Source of the DNA: Clitopilus passeckerianus
Taxonomy: Eukaryota; Basidiomycota; Agaricomycetes; Agaricales; Entolomataceae
Length of the DNA stretch: 64,000 bases
Reading direction: 5' to 3'
NCBI GenBank assembly: GCA_944990035.1
Contig: CALYLX010000126.1
Span: forward strand, 868,001-932,000
Under the pieces are notes generated by a model. The model did no database searches. It worked only from the letters and a program-made list of their open reading frames with translations, and was not told the origin of the DNA. The position numbers and the translations under genes are program-made. Below, one piece after another: positions 34,441 to 45,935 of the stretch. The stretch's first letter is position 1. Each line of letters begins with the position of its first letter.

Positions 34441-35663
34441 CTACTTTTTTCGCCCCTTTCTGCCAGTCGCTGTTGTCGTACTCTTCTTGGCCAAAGTAGA
34501 GGTGCAGACCGAACAATACCACTTCTCCGGAGTAGGCTGTTTCATCCCAACACATGATAAATGAAACCATTCGAAAGGACAGCCTCCCTCATTATCGCAG
34601 GCAATCATCTGCACCAACGTCAGAACAGGAGGTACGCAAAAACCAAAGATACACTTACATCGCCATAGCTTGGCTTTTGGCAGAAGCAGTACAACCTATC
34701 GTCTTCTGCGTCTGGATCCTCCTCCCCGACATCCTCTTCCATTTCCTCATCTTCAGCCTCCTGTCGTGTATAACTTTGTCGGGCAAGTCTTGATGTAGTA
34801 CGTTGAGTAGTTGCAGGAGGTGCCGTGACAGGGGACGCTGAACGTCCTTTAGTAGGCGTTGCAGACAACTTGACGGATGAGTTTGCCCCGGTACGTCGCC
34901 CTGTATAGAGTGTAAGACTCGCATGCTGATTCAGGAGTAACAACTCACTCTTTGTGGCAGGCGCTGCACTTGCCGAGGACGGTGAAGGGGCACTTGCGAC
35001 GGCAGTTGCTCTCAGATCGGGGAGACTAGGGGTAGCCTGTAGTGCATTCCGCAGACTTTCTGTAACTTGCAGAGCAGGATTTTTGGTAGCAACAGTAACT
35101 GTGTCTCCAGGTGCGCCCCCAACAGGGACAGAGTACGAAGTGCCCAGTGCCGATTCATAGCTTGGCGTCTCTCCTTGCAAGAACCTGACCCGCGCAATGT
35201 CTGAATCTAGCCGTGAACGCGTCCGGGTGATCAGTTCGATAAGGTTCTGCGAAAGCGCACATTTCTCTGCAGACAGTTGGCTAATTTCGAGGAAGGCAGC
35301 CTCGATTTTGCCCGGAATAACGCTGTCTTTCGGGGACGGTGCACGAGAGGAGGGCGAAGATGGGACTGAGTTGCCTTTGATGACATGTCGAATGTATCTG
35401 GCACTGTCTCTGTCAATTTCTGCCTGGAGCTCTGCATTGATAGTCAGTTTGGAGTTTATTGCTCAGGGTGCCAGTAGACTCACCTTGTGCGCGTGACTCC
35501 TTAACCTTGATTTCTTGTAAAATGAAGTTCACTTCATGCGGAATATTGTCCAAGCCTTTGCAATGATTCAGCATTTATTGTGTATTCTACTACTATGTTA
35601 CGAACTGTAAATGAATTCTGAGGCTACATTGGCCGCCTCTTCCAAGTTTTGCACCGAAGCCAT
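34441..35663 (-). CDS. ING-family PHD finger protein (histone H3K4me3 reader)
   Basis: ING proteins (Yng1/Yng2/Pho23 in yeast) are subunits of histone acetyltransferase or deacetylase complexes. The start at 35663 (MASVQNLEEAANVASEF) leads into the ING N-terminal helical domain: LHSLDNIPHEVNFILQEIKV, KESRAQELQAEIDRDSARYI, then EISQLSAEKCALSQNLIELI and TRTRSRLDSDIARVRFLQ. A Ser/Ala/Thr-rich linker follows with a LRNALQATPSLPDLRA segment and an acidic patch EEDPDAEDDRLY. The PHD finger is YCFCQKPSYGDMIACDNEGG, then CPFEWFHLSCVGMKQPTPEK and WYCSVC. The end is GRKGRKK with TAG at 34441-34443, the common basic tail of fungal ING proteins. Which paralogue it represents is undecided. Confidence 0.93.
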
Positions 35664-36903
35664 GGTGGTCAGAGAAAGAGAGTCAGCCGTGTTTGTCTAT
35701 GTTAGATTCCAAGGACGATATCCGCTTACGGAACCAAACCCGACGCGCCGCCGCCAGCGCTTATCAACAGTATATAAAATTGTACCACACCTATACGAAG
35801 TCCCACTCCGTCCTCTTCCATCACCCTTTTTCCCCTTTCGTCGGAACACACCACCTCTTGACCCCACTTCGACAGGTAGTACCCCCACCTCGCCGTTTTC
35901 CACAGTTGTTCACGTGCCTTACCCAATCTAGGTATCCATACTTCCTTCTTTAGCGATGCAATGAAATCCAATGATTCTATCCACATGGTGATGTCCTTGG
36001 GTAACATTGAGACGAACTGTGCGTTGGACAACGACGCTGAGGGCCAGAGATCTGTAATTAAGGACTCTATATCGCGTCAACTGAGCGACGAAATGTCGTT
36101 CCAACTTCCAACCCACTGCCCTCTCAGGGTACCCTTCAGACACCTTGAGCCAGTGCAAAAGCTCATTGCGTGGAAATTTCGGGCTGTTCACAACGGCCCC
36201 TTCATGCCACCCACCGTTCAATGGGTCGACCTTCTCGCATTTGAATATGAGAGGGACGGGAGAATAAGGTCGACTTTGCAAGTCTGGATGGCATTCGCTG
36301 TTCGAATCGCATTCCATTTATTCCTGCTCGAATTTGAAGACAAAATCCTTTCTAGCAGGGATTTCAGAGTCTTTAAATACGTCCGAGCCACAGGTAGATA
36401 AGTGCGAGCCACACGTGAATATGAATATTTGCGAAATGGTCCATCTTGACCACGACAATCCATGAGTTGACCTCAAGCAACTATTAGTCCCAACGGCGTT
36501 ACCGCCTCCCAGTCGATGATACAGAGCCTTCTCAGGTCCCAGGACTAATGAAGGGTCCAGAGGAGAGAACGACCCGGTTGGACTGACTATGTAATAGTAA
36601 ATGAAAACCGGAGACGTTACGCATTCAACGTTCATGGGGCATGAATATTTGAATTGCCATCTAAATCATGTTATGTACGAGATGAATTATTCAGTTATCC
36701 ATGATTGCTTAACGTATGGATGAGCCTGAAATACAATGAAATAGACATTCCGAGTTCATTGACAGCCTGAGGTCTGGAGTATATAAGCGAGAGAGCGGCA
36801 GCGCCGCAAGTTCTTGTAACCAATAGCCACATTGGACAGTTTCAATCGATAAATGATATATTCTTTGAGGATTAATGAAGAATCCATAGCCATTGCATGG
36901 AAT
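35664..36903. other. Gene-poor stretch upstream of ING with an unassigned open frame
   Basis: 1.24 kb between the ING start and the HSP20 pseudogene. A 146-codon frame on + (35961-36401) and a 129-codon frame opposite (35928-36317) are both open; neither protein is recognisable. It also contains the 5' flank of the HSP20 relic with a TATATAAG box at 36780-36787. No terminal repeats or transposase motifs were seen. Confidence 0.3.
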
Positions 36904-37439
36904 CATGTCCCATTTCTACGCTTACGAGCCCTTCTATGACTTGGAACCCCTCTGGGCTAATTCTTTAGGACCACTGTCTGCAAAAAACCAAGTTCAACAT
37001 CGTGCCCAGTCAAATACTGATGGTGCATTACGTGGATATAAGCCTCCGCAGGCCGCCTCTGCATTTTACGTTGATTGATTCTGAACACGGGATGCTTCTA
37101 GCATAGATCTACAACAAACACAGTGACGGCAACCTTTCCCGGCCTCATCAACGAGGATGTTCACATAGACGTGCACAACAATCGTCTCAGTATCACTGGC
37201 GAGAGCAAGATTTCTTCCGACCGCGAAGAAGATGGCTATGCGATTCGTGAACGTCGATTCGGTAAGCCCTCGCGCATTTTGCAGTTACCGTTTGGTGTAA
37301 AGGTATGTGGTAGGCGTCTCAAACTACCAGGTGATCGAGCTTAATTTTGTGGACAGGACGACGAGATTAAGGCCAAAATGGACGATGGTTCCCCAAAGCC
37401 AGGGCCGAATTGGGGCCAAAGAGAATCACCGTTGCCTAG
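36904..37439 (+). pseudogene. Degenerate small heat-shock protein (HSP20/alpha-crystallin) gene
   Basis: Small heat-shock proteins hold unfolded proteins. The remnant starts MSHFYAYEPFYDLEPLWANS at 36904 and reads to GALRGYKP, then reaches a TGA at about 37076 in a stretch where the family has a RMDLHED-like link. The alpha-crystallin domain resumes in another frame as NTVTATFPGLINEDVHIDVH, NNRLSITGESKISSDREEDG and YAIRERRFGKPSRILQLPFG. After an intron DDEIKAKMDDG is followed directly by PKARAELGPKRITVA in a shifted frame; the conserved GVLTVTF strand (IxI-neighbouring motif) is missing, consistent with a 16-nt deletion at about 37389. A TATATAAG box lies 117 bp upstream. Nonsense codon plus deletion support a pseudogene; expression would not yield a complete crystallin domain. 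Confidence 0.78.
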
Positions 37440-37649
37440 AGGTCGCACAGAAAACATAGACGCCAGTTATATGTATCAATATCTCCCCTCCGACGGTGCC
37501 AGACACCGTATAATTGTAGCCCTTGAGAATGCGATGTGAACGTTGAATTGAGATTTGGATTGATCGGGATGGCAAAGCCGGACTCGAGTAGGATCAATCG
37601 CGGTAAGATCATCGCTAACAGCTCCAAGCCAAGTTCCTCTCCTGCAACG

Positions 37650-39655
37650 ATGTCATCCACCCAATCCACCCAGAAGCTGAAAGGAAAGGCCGAGGATGAA
37701 GTCGTCGAAAGAGTCGTCGAGGAGGTGGATGCCGATGATGACGACGAAGATACCGGAGAATCCGACACGAATGATCAACCAGACGAAACTGCTGGTTCAG
37801 CCTCAGGATCGTCCTCCTCCCAGTCCAAGAAGAAGAAGAAGAAGAAATCTGCCGTGAAGAAGGCCATGGATGCACTTAAAGGAAAGGAAATACCTCAGAA
37901 AGTCGTTGATGAAGTTCTGGAAAAGGTCAAGGCAGAGGGCGCTCCTGGGTCGTCCGAGGCCAATCCCGAAAATGTTAGAGAAGCGTTAGAACACCTCAAG
38001 ATTATGGAGGTCGCGAAAGGCAAAGCTGGACTTGGAGGTGTAAATAAGAAGGATATGGGATCTCATAAAGTACGCGTCTTCCACGTCGACTCTGAGGTGT
38101 AACGTTGACCACTCGAAACTGAAGTTCTGGGGAACACAGCCCGTCCCGCAATATGGTACGATTCCTGACTCACCAATACCACATTTCCTGACACGATTCT
38201 ACAGGGGAAGGTCCTCCGATTGATGATGGATATATCGAACCGTCTGTTCCTCGAGAACAGGTCCGTCAGGAACCCTACCCCCTACCGAAGGATTTCGAAT
38301 GGACGGTCGTAGATATGGCCGATGCCAAGCAGGTTTGCATGTTCTCGCTTGCCAGAATATTCTATGGTGCTGATATTCACGACAGAACAAAGAAGTTTAC
38401 GACTTGCTATCACTAAACTATGTCGAGGATGATGATGCTGCATTCCGCTTCCAATATAGCGCCGAATTCCTACAGTGGGCACTCATGCCTCCAGGCTACC
38501 ACAAAGAATGGCACATCGGTGTCCGAGTAGCTGCAAACAAGAAGCTAGTTGCCTTTATTTCCGGCGTTCCGATTACTCTTCGTGTTCGCAATCAGTAAGT
38601 TACGTTCCGGCTCTTATCTTAATCGGACGGCTAAGCTGACGCCGTACTCAGCACGTTCGTAGCTAGCGAGATCAACTACCTCTGCGTGCACAAAAAGCTC
38701 CGCTCAAAACGTCTTGCCCCCGTCCTTATCAAAGAAGTCACCCGACAGGTTCACCTCAAAGGGATCTTCCAGGCAATCTACACCGCAGGCGTCGTCATCC
38801 CCACTCCAGTGTCATCGTGCAGATACTACCACAGGCTTATGAACGTCGCCAAGCTAGTCGACATTCGATTCTGCTATGTCCCTCGGAACATGACGCTTGC
38901 GAGGATGATCAGAGTGAACAAAGTTCCTTCTCATTACGCTCTGCAGGGTTTGCGCGAGATGGAAGAGAAAGATATACCCGAGGTTGCGAAGTTATATGCT
39001 GAGTACATGAAGAGATTTGACATGCGGCCACTCATGGAGCTGGAGGAGGTCAAGCATCAGTTCTTGAGCGGACGAGGAACCGGATCGGTAGGCGACGGAG
39101 GTGAAGGAAGGAGAATCGGCCAAGTTACTTGGTCTTATGTCGTTGAGGTAAGACACCTACGCTCGCCCGAACCTTGGATCCTTCTAACTGTTTATATTTT
39201 CAGAACCCGGAAACACATAAGATAACAGACTTCTTCTCATTCTATTCGCTGCCGTCAACCGTCATCGGAAATACTAAGCATCCAGTCCTCGAAGCTGCTT
39301 ATTTGTTCTACTACGCGAGCGAGACCGGGATCTCCGAAGCGGCTGACGATGATAGCGAGGTACTGAAGAAACGGCTCGAATCACTAATCGGCGATGCTCT
39401 TGTCGTCGCGAACGACGCCAAATTTGACGTCTTCAATGCGCTGACATTGATGGACAACGTGTCTGTTCTCGCAGATCTTAAGGTATGCATTGCAACCTAT
39501 ATCCCTAGAGTCATGCTGAATTTATCGCCCAGTTCGGTGTTGGGGATGGCATCCTGAATTTCTACTTATACAATTGGCGAACGAAGCCCCTCGCAGGAAT
39601 GCAATCAGAGGGAGGTGTATCAGCCGGAAAAGGTGTTGGGGTCGTCATGCTTTAA
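37650..39655 (+). CDS. NMT1: Glycylpeptide N-myristoyltransferase
   Basis: Attaches myristate to N-terminal glycines of many proteins; essential in fungi. The start at 37650 ([20 protein letters not shown]) is preferred over in-frame ATGs at 37536 and 37569. The N-terminal tail has an acidic stretch then [16 protein letters not shown], a ribosome-binding type basic tract. Catalytic parts: [43 protein letters not shown] and [20 protein letters not shown]; then [20 protein letters not shown] with [20 protein letters not shown] (acyl-CoA site), and [19 protein letters not shown]. The C-terminal half has [32 protein letters not shown] and [16 protein letters not shown] text, ending [14 protein letters not shown] at 39655. 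All family landmarks are intact. Confidence 0.96.
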
Positions 39656-39825
39656 GTTTTGATTTCGGAGCTATAGATTGCGGATGTCTCCTGGAATTTC
39701 CTTCTCTACATTACTCGTACACGGGGTTTGATTACAATTGACCATGCTCTAAACAAGATATACAAGCCATGTTGACACCAACGAGCCACACCACGCCAAA
39801 TGCTTTCAACCAGTAGCGACACACT

Positions 39826-41486
39826 CTAATCACTATCAATCATGATGACATCGTCATCATCAACACCGAAGTCTGGAGTTGGACTCCTCGATTTCTCCTT
39901 CTGCTTGGCATTCTGTCTTCTCGGTGGTTGGGGTACACTTGCGCCACCAGCACCAAATTGGGCAGGCTGATTTGTATGAGAACCAAGTGTTCTTCCAGAA
40001 CTGCCCCAATCTATGGAGGGAGTCTGCGTGCTGGATGAAGACGTCTCCTTTTCCTTCCCTTTGCCCTTGGCAGATGATGTTCCTATGGTTCGTCCATTCA
40101 GAGTGGCGCCGGAACCAGAGAATGCAGTGGGTAGCTGTTCTTGTGCAGGTTCGGGGGAGGCTGCCGAAGGCGGAGTGTAAGGAGTGACATTAAATCCAAA
40201 GAAGAGTTGTCCATGAGGAAGATTGAGAGCTGCTGGAACTTTGACGTCGCCCTCATATGCACTGTTGGTTACGATACGATGATTCCTGCAGGCAACGAAA
40301 GTCAGGATTGAACTCCATAACAGTTTTATGACTAACTCAGTCTTGTAAATCTTGCTCCCTTCCGCGATTGCCTCAGCCTTGCGATGGCTGATACCTTTCC
40401 CCTTCGTCTTCCTTCCGGCCAGAGTTTCTCCCTTACCTTTGAAACTTTCCCAATGATCACCATCCTTGCTGACGGCCGTTCCTCCAGCTGCCGTGGAAAA
40501 CGCGCCAGCCATTGAGGAGCCGGGCCGTGAAGACCCAGGTGACGAGGAGTCAACGTCTATCTTCAGCTTCGACGCCATGGTTGTCGGTGGGGCTGGCTTT
40601 GGCCTCTCAGGTTCAACATACCCCACTGGTGCGGCAAAGTCCACCTCAAGATCAGTGTCCAGAACGCTGATGCCTGAACCTTCAGGTTTGGCTTCCATCA
40701 CTAGAAGTCCAAACACAATAGTATTGTAGGATATTTCGATAATATCTCCCTGTGTAAGGGCAGAGAAATTCCTGAGGGCCTGTTCAAGGCTTGATACAGA
40801 GTCAACCCATGGAGAATGCAAGTTCAATGAGAAGACAAAACATACACTGCCTTGGGATCCGATATTTCCAAGAAGTGGACGGATTGGGCTTGTAGCTTGA
40901 CAAACTTTCCTTTCTTCAGCTCAGTGCCTGTTATCCTGATGGGATCGCCCTCGTTCAAGCGGAGAGTCTTCATCATCCAGTGGGGAAGATGCACGACACC
41001 TTCTTCCGCAATGAATTCGAGAACACCCGCATGGGTGGATGCGGCAGGGTTCTGTGGATTGCGAAGTTGGAACATCCATGGCGATTCGAGTTCTAGATTT
41101 GTCAGGTTTGCCAATGCTGAAGGGGGCATGATTACTGTGAACAGAGATCAGCGACAATAAGAAGGGGATTGGAGGCATGACGCGTACTCTTTCCACCGTA
41201 AGATACATTTTCTCGCTCTTTTCCTGGTAGCATCGCCATGCTATATGCTTTCAGGTATTCATCGTATGATTTAGGATCTGGTCGCCCATATGTGGGCCAT
41301 AGCCTGCAAAGCCTCTGAGGAGAGCAACATGAGATCACTCTGAATGGCTGAGATCGAGAAACAAGATCTACCCTGCAGCCAATTGGTTGAGGATCCCACC
41401 AGGTCCACCAGCGTTATTGAACTGTTCGTAGCCGTCAGTTATCGAGCTCGTCGGCGAGAGCAACAACGACGACTTACAAAGTCCAT
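39826..41486 (-). CDS. UFD1: UFD1, Cdc48 ubiquitin-recognition cofactor
   Basis: With Npl4 it recruits ubiquitinated clients to the Cdc48/p97 unfoldase, for example in ER-associated degradation. The start at 41486 (MDF, then an intron, then FNNAGGPGGILNQLAAG) is followed by RPDPKSYDEYLKAYSMAMLP, GKERENVSYGGK and MPPSALANLTNLELESPWMF. GVVHLPHWMMKTLRLNEGDP, IRITGTELKKGKFVKLQAQS and FSALTQGDIIEISYNTIVFG complete the double-psi barrel. GYVEPERP begins the Npl4/Cdc48-binding tail, which is disordered and ends DDDDVIMIDSD at 39826. Around 41295 two acceptors are possible: CTCCTCAG keeps a GFAGYGPHMG reading but then needs one extra base; CTTTGCAG keeps frame without change. Confidence 0.93.
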
Positions 41487-41582
41487 GGATGTAGTACGCA
41501 AGCGGTCTTGTTCTGAGCCAGTCACGGGCGTGACGCAATTTAGGCAGACGCGTTCATTTCCTGATTTATCGTCCCAACAACG

Positions 41583-43625
41583 ATGGCCACCACAAAACCG
41601 ACACAGAGCCAACAGGGCGTTACCAAAATTTTATCAGGGTCAAATGCGACGTTCAACGATAAGGTAGGACCTTTGAAGCAGCTTTGAGACGTGGACTTGA
41701 CACAAGATCTAGGGAAAACCGATGGAACTTCGGTTGTCCAACATGGTCGCTGCAAAAGGTGCGATGACCAGCGAGAGCTTCAAACAATTTAACTCATTAT
41801 GACTTTAAGCAATAAGCAATGCAGTGAGGACATCTCTGGGCCCAAAAGGAATGGACAAGATGGTGATTCAACTTTCCGAATTTAGATTCTGTTGGATTCA
41901 CATATTATTTTGCAAGATTCAAACCTCAAAAGGCGAGGTTATAGTCACGAACGATGGTGCAACAATCCTTAAAAGTGTTCAGGCCCTTCATCCAGCGGCA
42001 AAGATGGCAAGTATCGCAGAAAACGCGACAGAACACCAAATCTCATCTCTCAACTTTTTCCACAGCTTGTCGATCTGTCTGCAGCACAAGATATCGAGGC
42101 TGGCGATGGTACTACCTCTGTCGTGGTTTTGGCTGGAAGCTTCTTGGATGCCGCAGAGAAAATGCTGCAAAAGGGCATCCATCCATCTATCGTTGCCGAT
42201 TCCTTCCTCAAAGCGTCTGCTAAGGCTGTGGAATACCTCACCGAAATGTCAACACCTGTGGACCTCAGTGACAAAGCAAATCTCCTCCGTGCCGCAAGCA
42301 CATCTCTGAACTCCAAGGTGGAACCAATCATTTATCAGGTTCTTCAATCCACTGACAATATCACTCTAGGTGGTTTCCCAATACTCATCGATCTTGGCAC
42401 CCATCGCAGTGGCTGCGGTTACACGATTGGTGACTCCGACGTCGTCCAACGTCGACCTCAGAGACGTTCGAGTTGTTAAAAGGGTTGGAGGCACTATCGA
42501 AGATACAGAGCTGATAGATGGTGTTGTCCTACACCAAAACGTTGTCACAGCTGCCGGTGGCCCGTCGCGAATGGAGAAGGCAAAAATTGCTATCATCCAA
42601 TTCCAACTTAGTGCACCCAAACCAGACGTGCGTAATTGCAGTACAATGTTTCTGCGCCATATCTGAGTTTCTCCTCTTAGATGGACAACACAGTCGTGAT
42701 CAACGATTACCGACAAATGGATAAGGTTATCAAGGAAGGCCGCCAGTATCTCCTCAACCTCGTGAAGAAGATCAAGAAGGCCAACTGCAATGTCCTTCTG
42801 ATCCAAAAATCCATCCTGCGAGACGCTGTCGATGAGACTGCACTCAACTTCCTCAAACGCCTGAACATCCTCGTCGTCAAAGATATTGAACGCGACGAGA
42901 TGGAGTTCCTTTCCAAGAGCTTGGGATGCAAGCCCATCGCCGACATCGACGCCTTCACGGAGGATAAACTAGGCTATGCCGATCTCGTCGAAGAAGACGA
43001 TAGATCAGGTGCCAAGGTTGCCAGAATCACAGGCATCAAGAACAGGGGCAGGACGGTCAGCATTCTCGTGACAGGAAGCAACAACCTTGTTGTGGAGGAG
43101 TCCGAGCGCAGTCTTCATGATGCCCTCTGTGTTGTCAGGTGTCTTGTGAAGAAAAGGTTAGATCTATGCTCTTTATCTCCGTCTATATGCTGAGTGTAAA
43201 TCATCTAGGGCATTGATCGGTGGAGGTGGTGCTCCTGAGATTCACGTGTCGCGCTTGTTATCGCAGTACTCGCAGTCGCTGAAGGGCATGGAAGCTTACT
43301 GCTTCCAGGCTTATGCGGATGCGCTCGAAGTCATTCCCGTTACCCTTGCCGAGAACGCAGGTCTTAACCCCATCGCGATTGTGACTGAGCTGCGCAACAG
43401 ACACGCTCTGGGCGACCGGAATGCTGGGATTAATGTTCGCAAGGTGAGTTCATCTGGAAAGCATATCCATATACGTATAGACTCATACCTTACCAGGGCT
43501 TGATCTCAAACATCCTTGAGGAAGAGGTCGTGCAGCCATTACTTGTATCAACCAGCGCGATCGAGTTGTCAACGGAGACGGTTTGTCTGTTACTCAAGAT
43601 AGATGACTACGTGCAGGCCCGATAG
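41583..43625 (+). CDS. CCT4: Chaperonin TRiC/CCT subunit delta
   Basis: Subunit of the cytosolic chaperonin folding actin and tubulin. The start at 41583 gives [20 protein letters not shown]. Exons then give [32 protein letters not shown], and [20 protein letters not shown] (ATP-binding motif), [20 protein letters not shown] (GDGTT nucleotide motif), and the delta-like [20 protein letters not shown]. The apical domain has [20 protein letters not shown] and [40 protein letters not shown] and [20 protein letters not shown] are the equatorial C-terminal motifs, ending [13 protein letters not shown] at 43625. One intron (42007-42065) has a GC donor. It diverges from UFD1 with 96 bp between starts. 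Confidence 0.96.
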
Positions 43626-43924
43626 ATGTAGTTTCAACTCTGGTTCAAATACATACAACGGATTGGGTATATTAACAGCTCTAAAACGCATTAACACCAG
43701 ATTAATCATGATCTCAATGCAATTATTAGTACATAACATCGTGAGAGGGATGAGGATGCTTTTAATTGAAGTTGCGAAGATATAGGTACTGATGGTCACT
43801 GATGCAAGAGCTATGATGATTCTAGAGTATGATACTTAAATGAGGTGGTTGTGATTAGACATTCAAATAGACAGACAGAGCAAGCCGGAAAGGATGAGAG
43901 GAACAAGGAGAGGGTTTGGAAGCA

Positions 43925-45469
43925 CTAATCTTCCTCTGGAGGATTCTGGGGCAGATTGTCTATGTAATGCGCGCATGCGTCAAAGAGTGTCCAGAGGAGC
44001 CCATGGGTAGTGATACTGCGCACAGCGCTGACGCCTAGGCCGCGATATATTCGAGCGATGCCTTTGACTAGAGGTCTTGGGTTATCGGGATCTGGACCTA
44101 ATGGAAGTGTCAATTTGGTCTTCGCTGAAGCGATACGTTTATAGAATACCTCTCAAGAGACGATGCAGAGTCTCTCCTGGACTTCGGTACTTCTCCCCAG
44201 CCATCGCTCGCTGCTGCATCTTTGTCTTTACCCTGCAAACGGTCCATCAGAAGTCAGAGAGGGGAATCAAGGGTCGAAATGCCTACACATCCAGAGGGTA
44301 GATGAGTGCCCATGACGTAACCTGTAGAAGACGGAATCAATACCAACGCTTCCACTGGCGAGGTCACATTGGACTTACCCCTGCCAAAGAGCCACAGAAG
44401 AAGGGAACCATTGATGAATGTATTGGCAACCAAGATGGAGTCGGACCTTGCTCGCCTAGTCGATTTCGCCCAAGAAGATGTCGTAGACCATCATATTCCA
44501 AGAAGTAGAGCGCTGTCCCAGAAGTATCACGAACTAGAGAAGGGAAGCGTCAATAAGTGTGGGCGTAAGAAGCAGGGTAAAACGTACGAAAATGGAGACG
44601 GAAGCCAACATAGAGACCCATAAATCCGTTTGTCCTGAAGATATCCTTCACGGCCTCCACTGTCCCTGGGGGCTTCGCTAGTGAAAGTCCTTTGGTCGCT
44701 GCAATTGAGTACTCCAACTGCCTTCGGATCTACCTCAAGTTAGATTGATTGAATCTCCTCAGGAAGGTACGAATGGGGCCAACCTTCACAAGCTCGAATG
44801 CTGAAAAGGCATAGATAAGTAAAGTATGTGGTAAACATTGGTGGGCACGACTTACGTGCACTCGTAAAAGATATTAGAGCACCAGACATAGCGCCTCCAA
44901 CACCTCCAGTCAGCGCGGCGTCAATCATACGATCGTGCATGAGAATGTTATTATTCGCGAAGTTCTCTTTCGTACGACTGTATATTGTAAAGCTTGCAGC
45001 ACCTAAGCAGTTCCGAAATTTGGTTTAGTAACGTTCTTGGAGGTAAGGAAGGTGCGCTACTCACGAACAAACGAAATGGTTATGAGAGGTATCCACAATC
45101 CACGATAAAATCCCATGATTCCTTCTTCTCGATAGACAAGTGCAGCAAGCTTTGGTATTGTTATAGGCGTTCTTGTCGTTTGCAGTCTTGACTTCAGAGA
45201 GTCCAGCTTAAAGCACTGTCAACGTCTGAAGAGTCGTAAAAAGCGTAGGGATCTTACCGGATATCCACAAAATGTGGAGAAGTAGCTGGCAGAAAGAGCG
45301 CAGACGACCGCCTTGTTTCCTATATTCAGGTAGAGTTTCTGTCAAAAGGCATCATTGGCAGGCATAGTAAAAAGCATACGTCGTAAAGCATCGTGGAAAG
45401 CAGCAGGGTTATACAGAGGGTGATGTGGCCTAGCAAAACGGAACTATCATGAGACTCGACTCGAGGCAT
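43925..45469 (-). CDS. Mitochondrial carrier family (SLC25) protein
   Basis: Six-helix inner-membrane carrier, substrate unassigned. The start at 45469 gives MPRVESHDSSVLLGHITLCI. Three repeat signatures are seen after splicing: YPLDSLKSRLQTTRTPITIP, PFELVKIRRQLEYSIAATKG, and YPLDVVKTKMQQRAMAGEKY, each fitting Px[DE]xx[KR]x[KR]. Odd-helix and loop parts include YREEGIMGFYRGLWIPLITI, RTNGFMGLYVGFRLHF and RDTSGTALYFLEYDGLRHLL. The end reads GIARIYRGLGVSAVRSITTH then PQNPPEED at 43925. About ten exons with introns of roughly 50-70 nt. The DTSGTALYFLEY helix resembles amino-acid/carnitine-type carriers, but I cannot assign the substrate. Confidence 0.9.
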
Positions 45470-45935
45470 TTTTGCTTGAATTTATACCGTTTTCCATCCA
45501 TGAAGAGTGCGTGAAGAGCTGGCCAAGAGACCAGCGCCGCGCACCTGCACGACGGACGAGTTGCAATGCAGATTGGACAATCTGGAAGGAGTGTGGAATC
45601 GGAAAACGGGCTAGCGGCGTATATTTGGCAAGCGAGCTGGGTTTTCGGGACAAGGTCACTTGACCGAACCTCTGGCTATACAGGTCTTGCGGACATCCAC
45701 TGTCCAAAGTTTTTTACGCGCTGTCAACAAATGTTGCAGTGTTCAATTCCGATACATTATTCTACAGTAGTATTTCTAAAAACCACCAAGACGTTTCTTC
45801 GCAGCTTTCTTCTTTGCCTGATGTGGCCGCCACCATGAACGCCAGGTAGAATTTGTGTGCTAGCAAATTCCTGTGATGGCTGGCTCTGACTTGCCCTCGA
45901 GGCGTCTTCGCCAATAACCCTCTGTGATCCCACCA
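45470..45935. other. Intergenic between carrier and RRN6-like gene
   Basis: 466 bp between the carrier start (45469) and the RRN6-like stop (45936), both on the minus strand. It should hold the carrier promoter. Open frames on both strands are short and without recognisable features. Confidence 0.4.

Noticed and set aside
35693..36401. Degenerate transposon in the gene-poor stretch
   Set aside because: No terminal repeats, target-site duplications or transposase-like motifs were visible.
41280..41330. One-base deletion in UFD1 before RPDPKSYDEY
   Set aside because: An alternative TTTGCAG acceptor keeps frame without any change, so I did not count it with the other breaks.
45472..45838. Small + strand genes between carrier and RRN6-like gene
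   Set aside because: Short overlapping frames with no recognisable features and no splice pattern; more likely carrier promoter.
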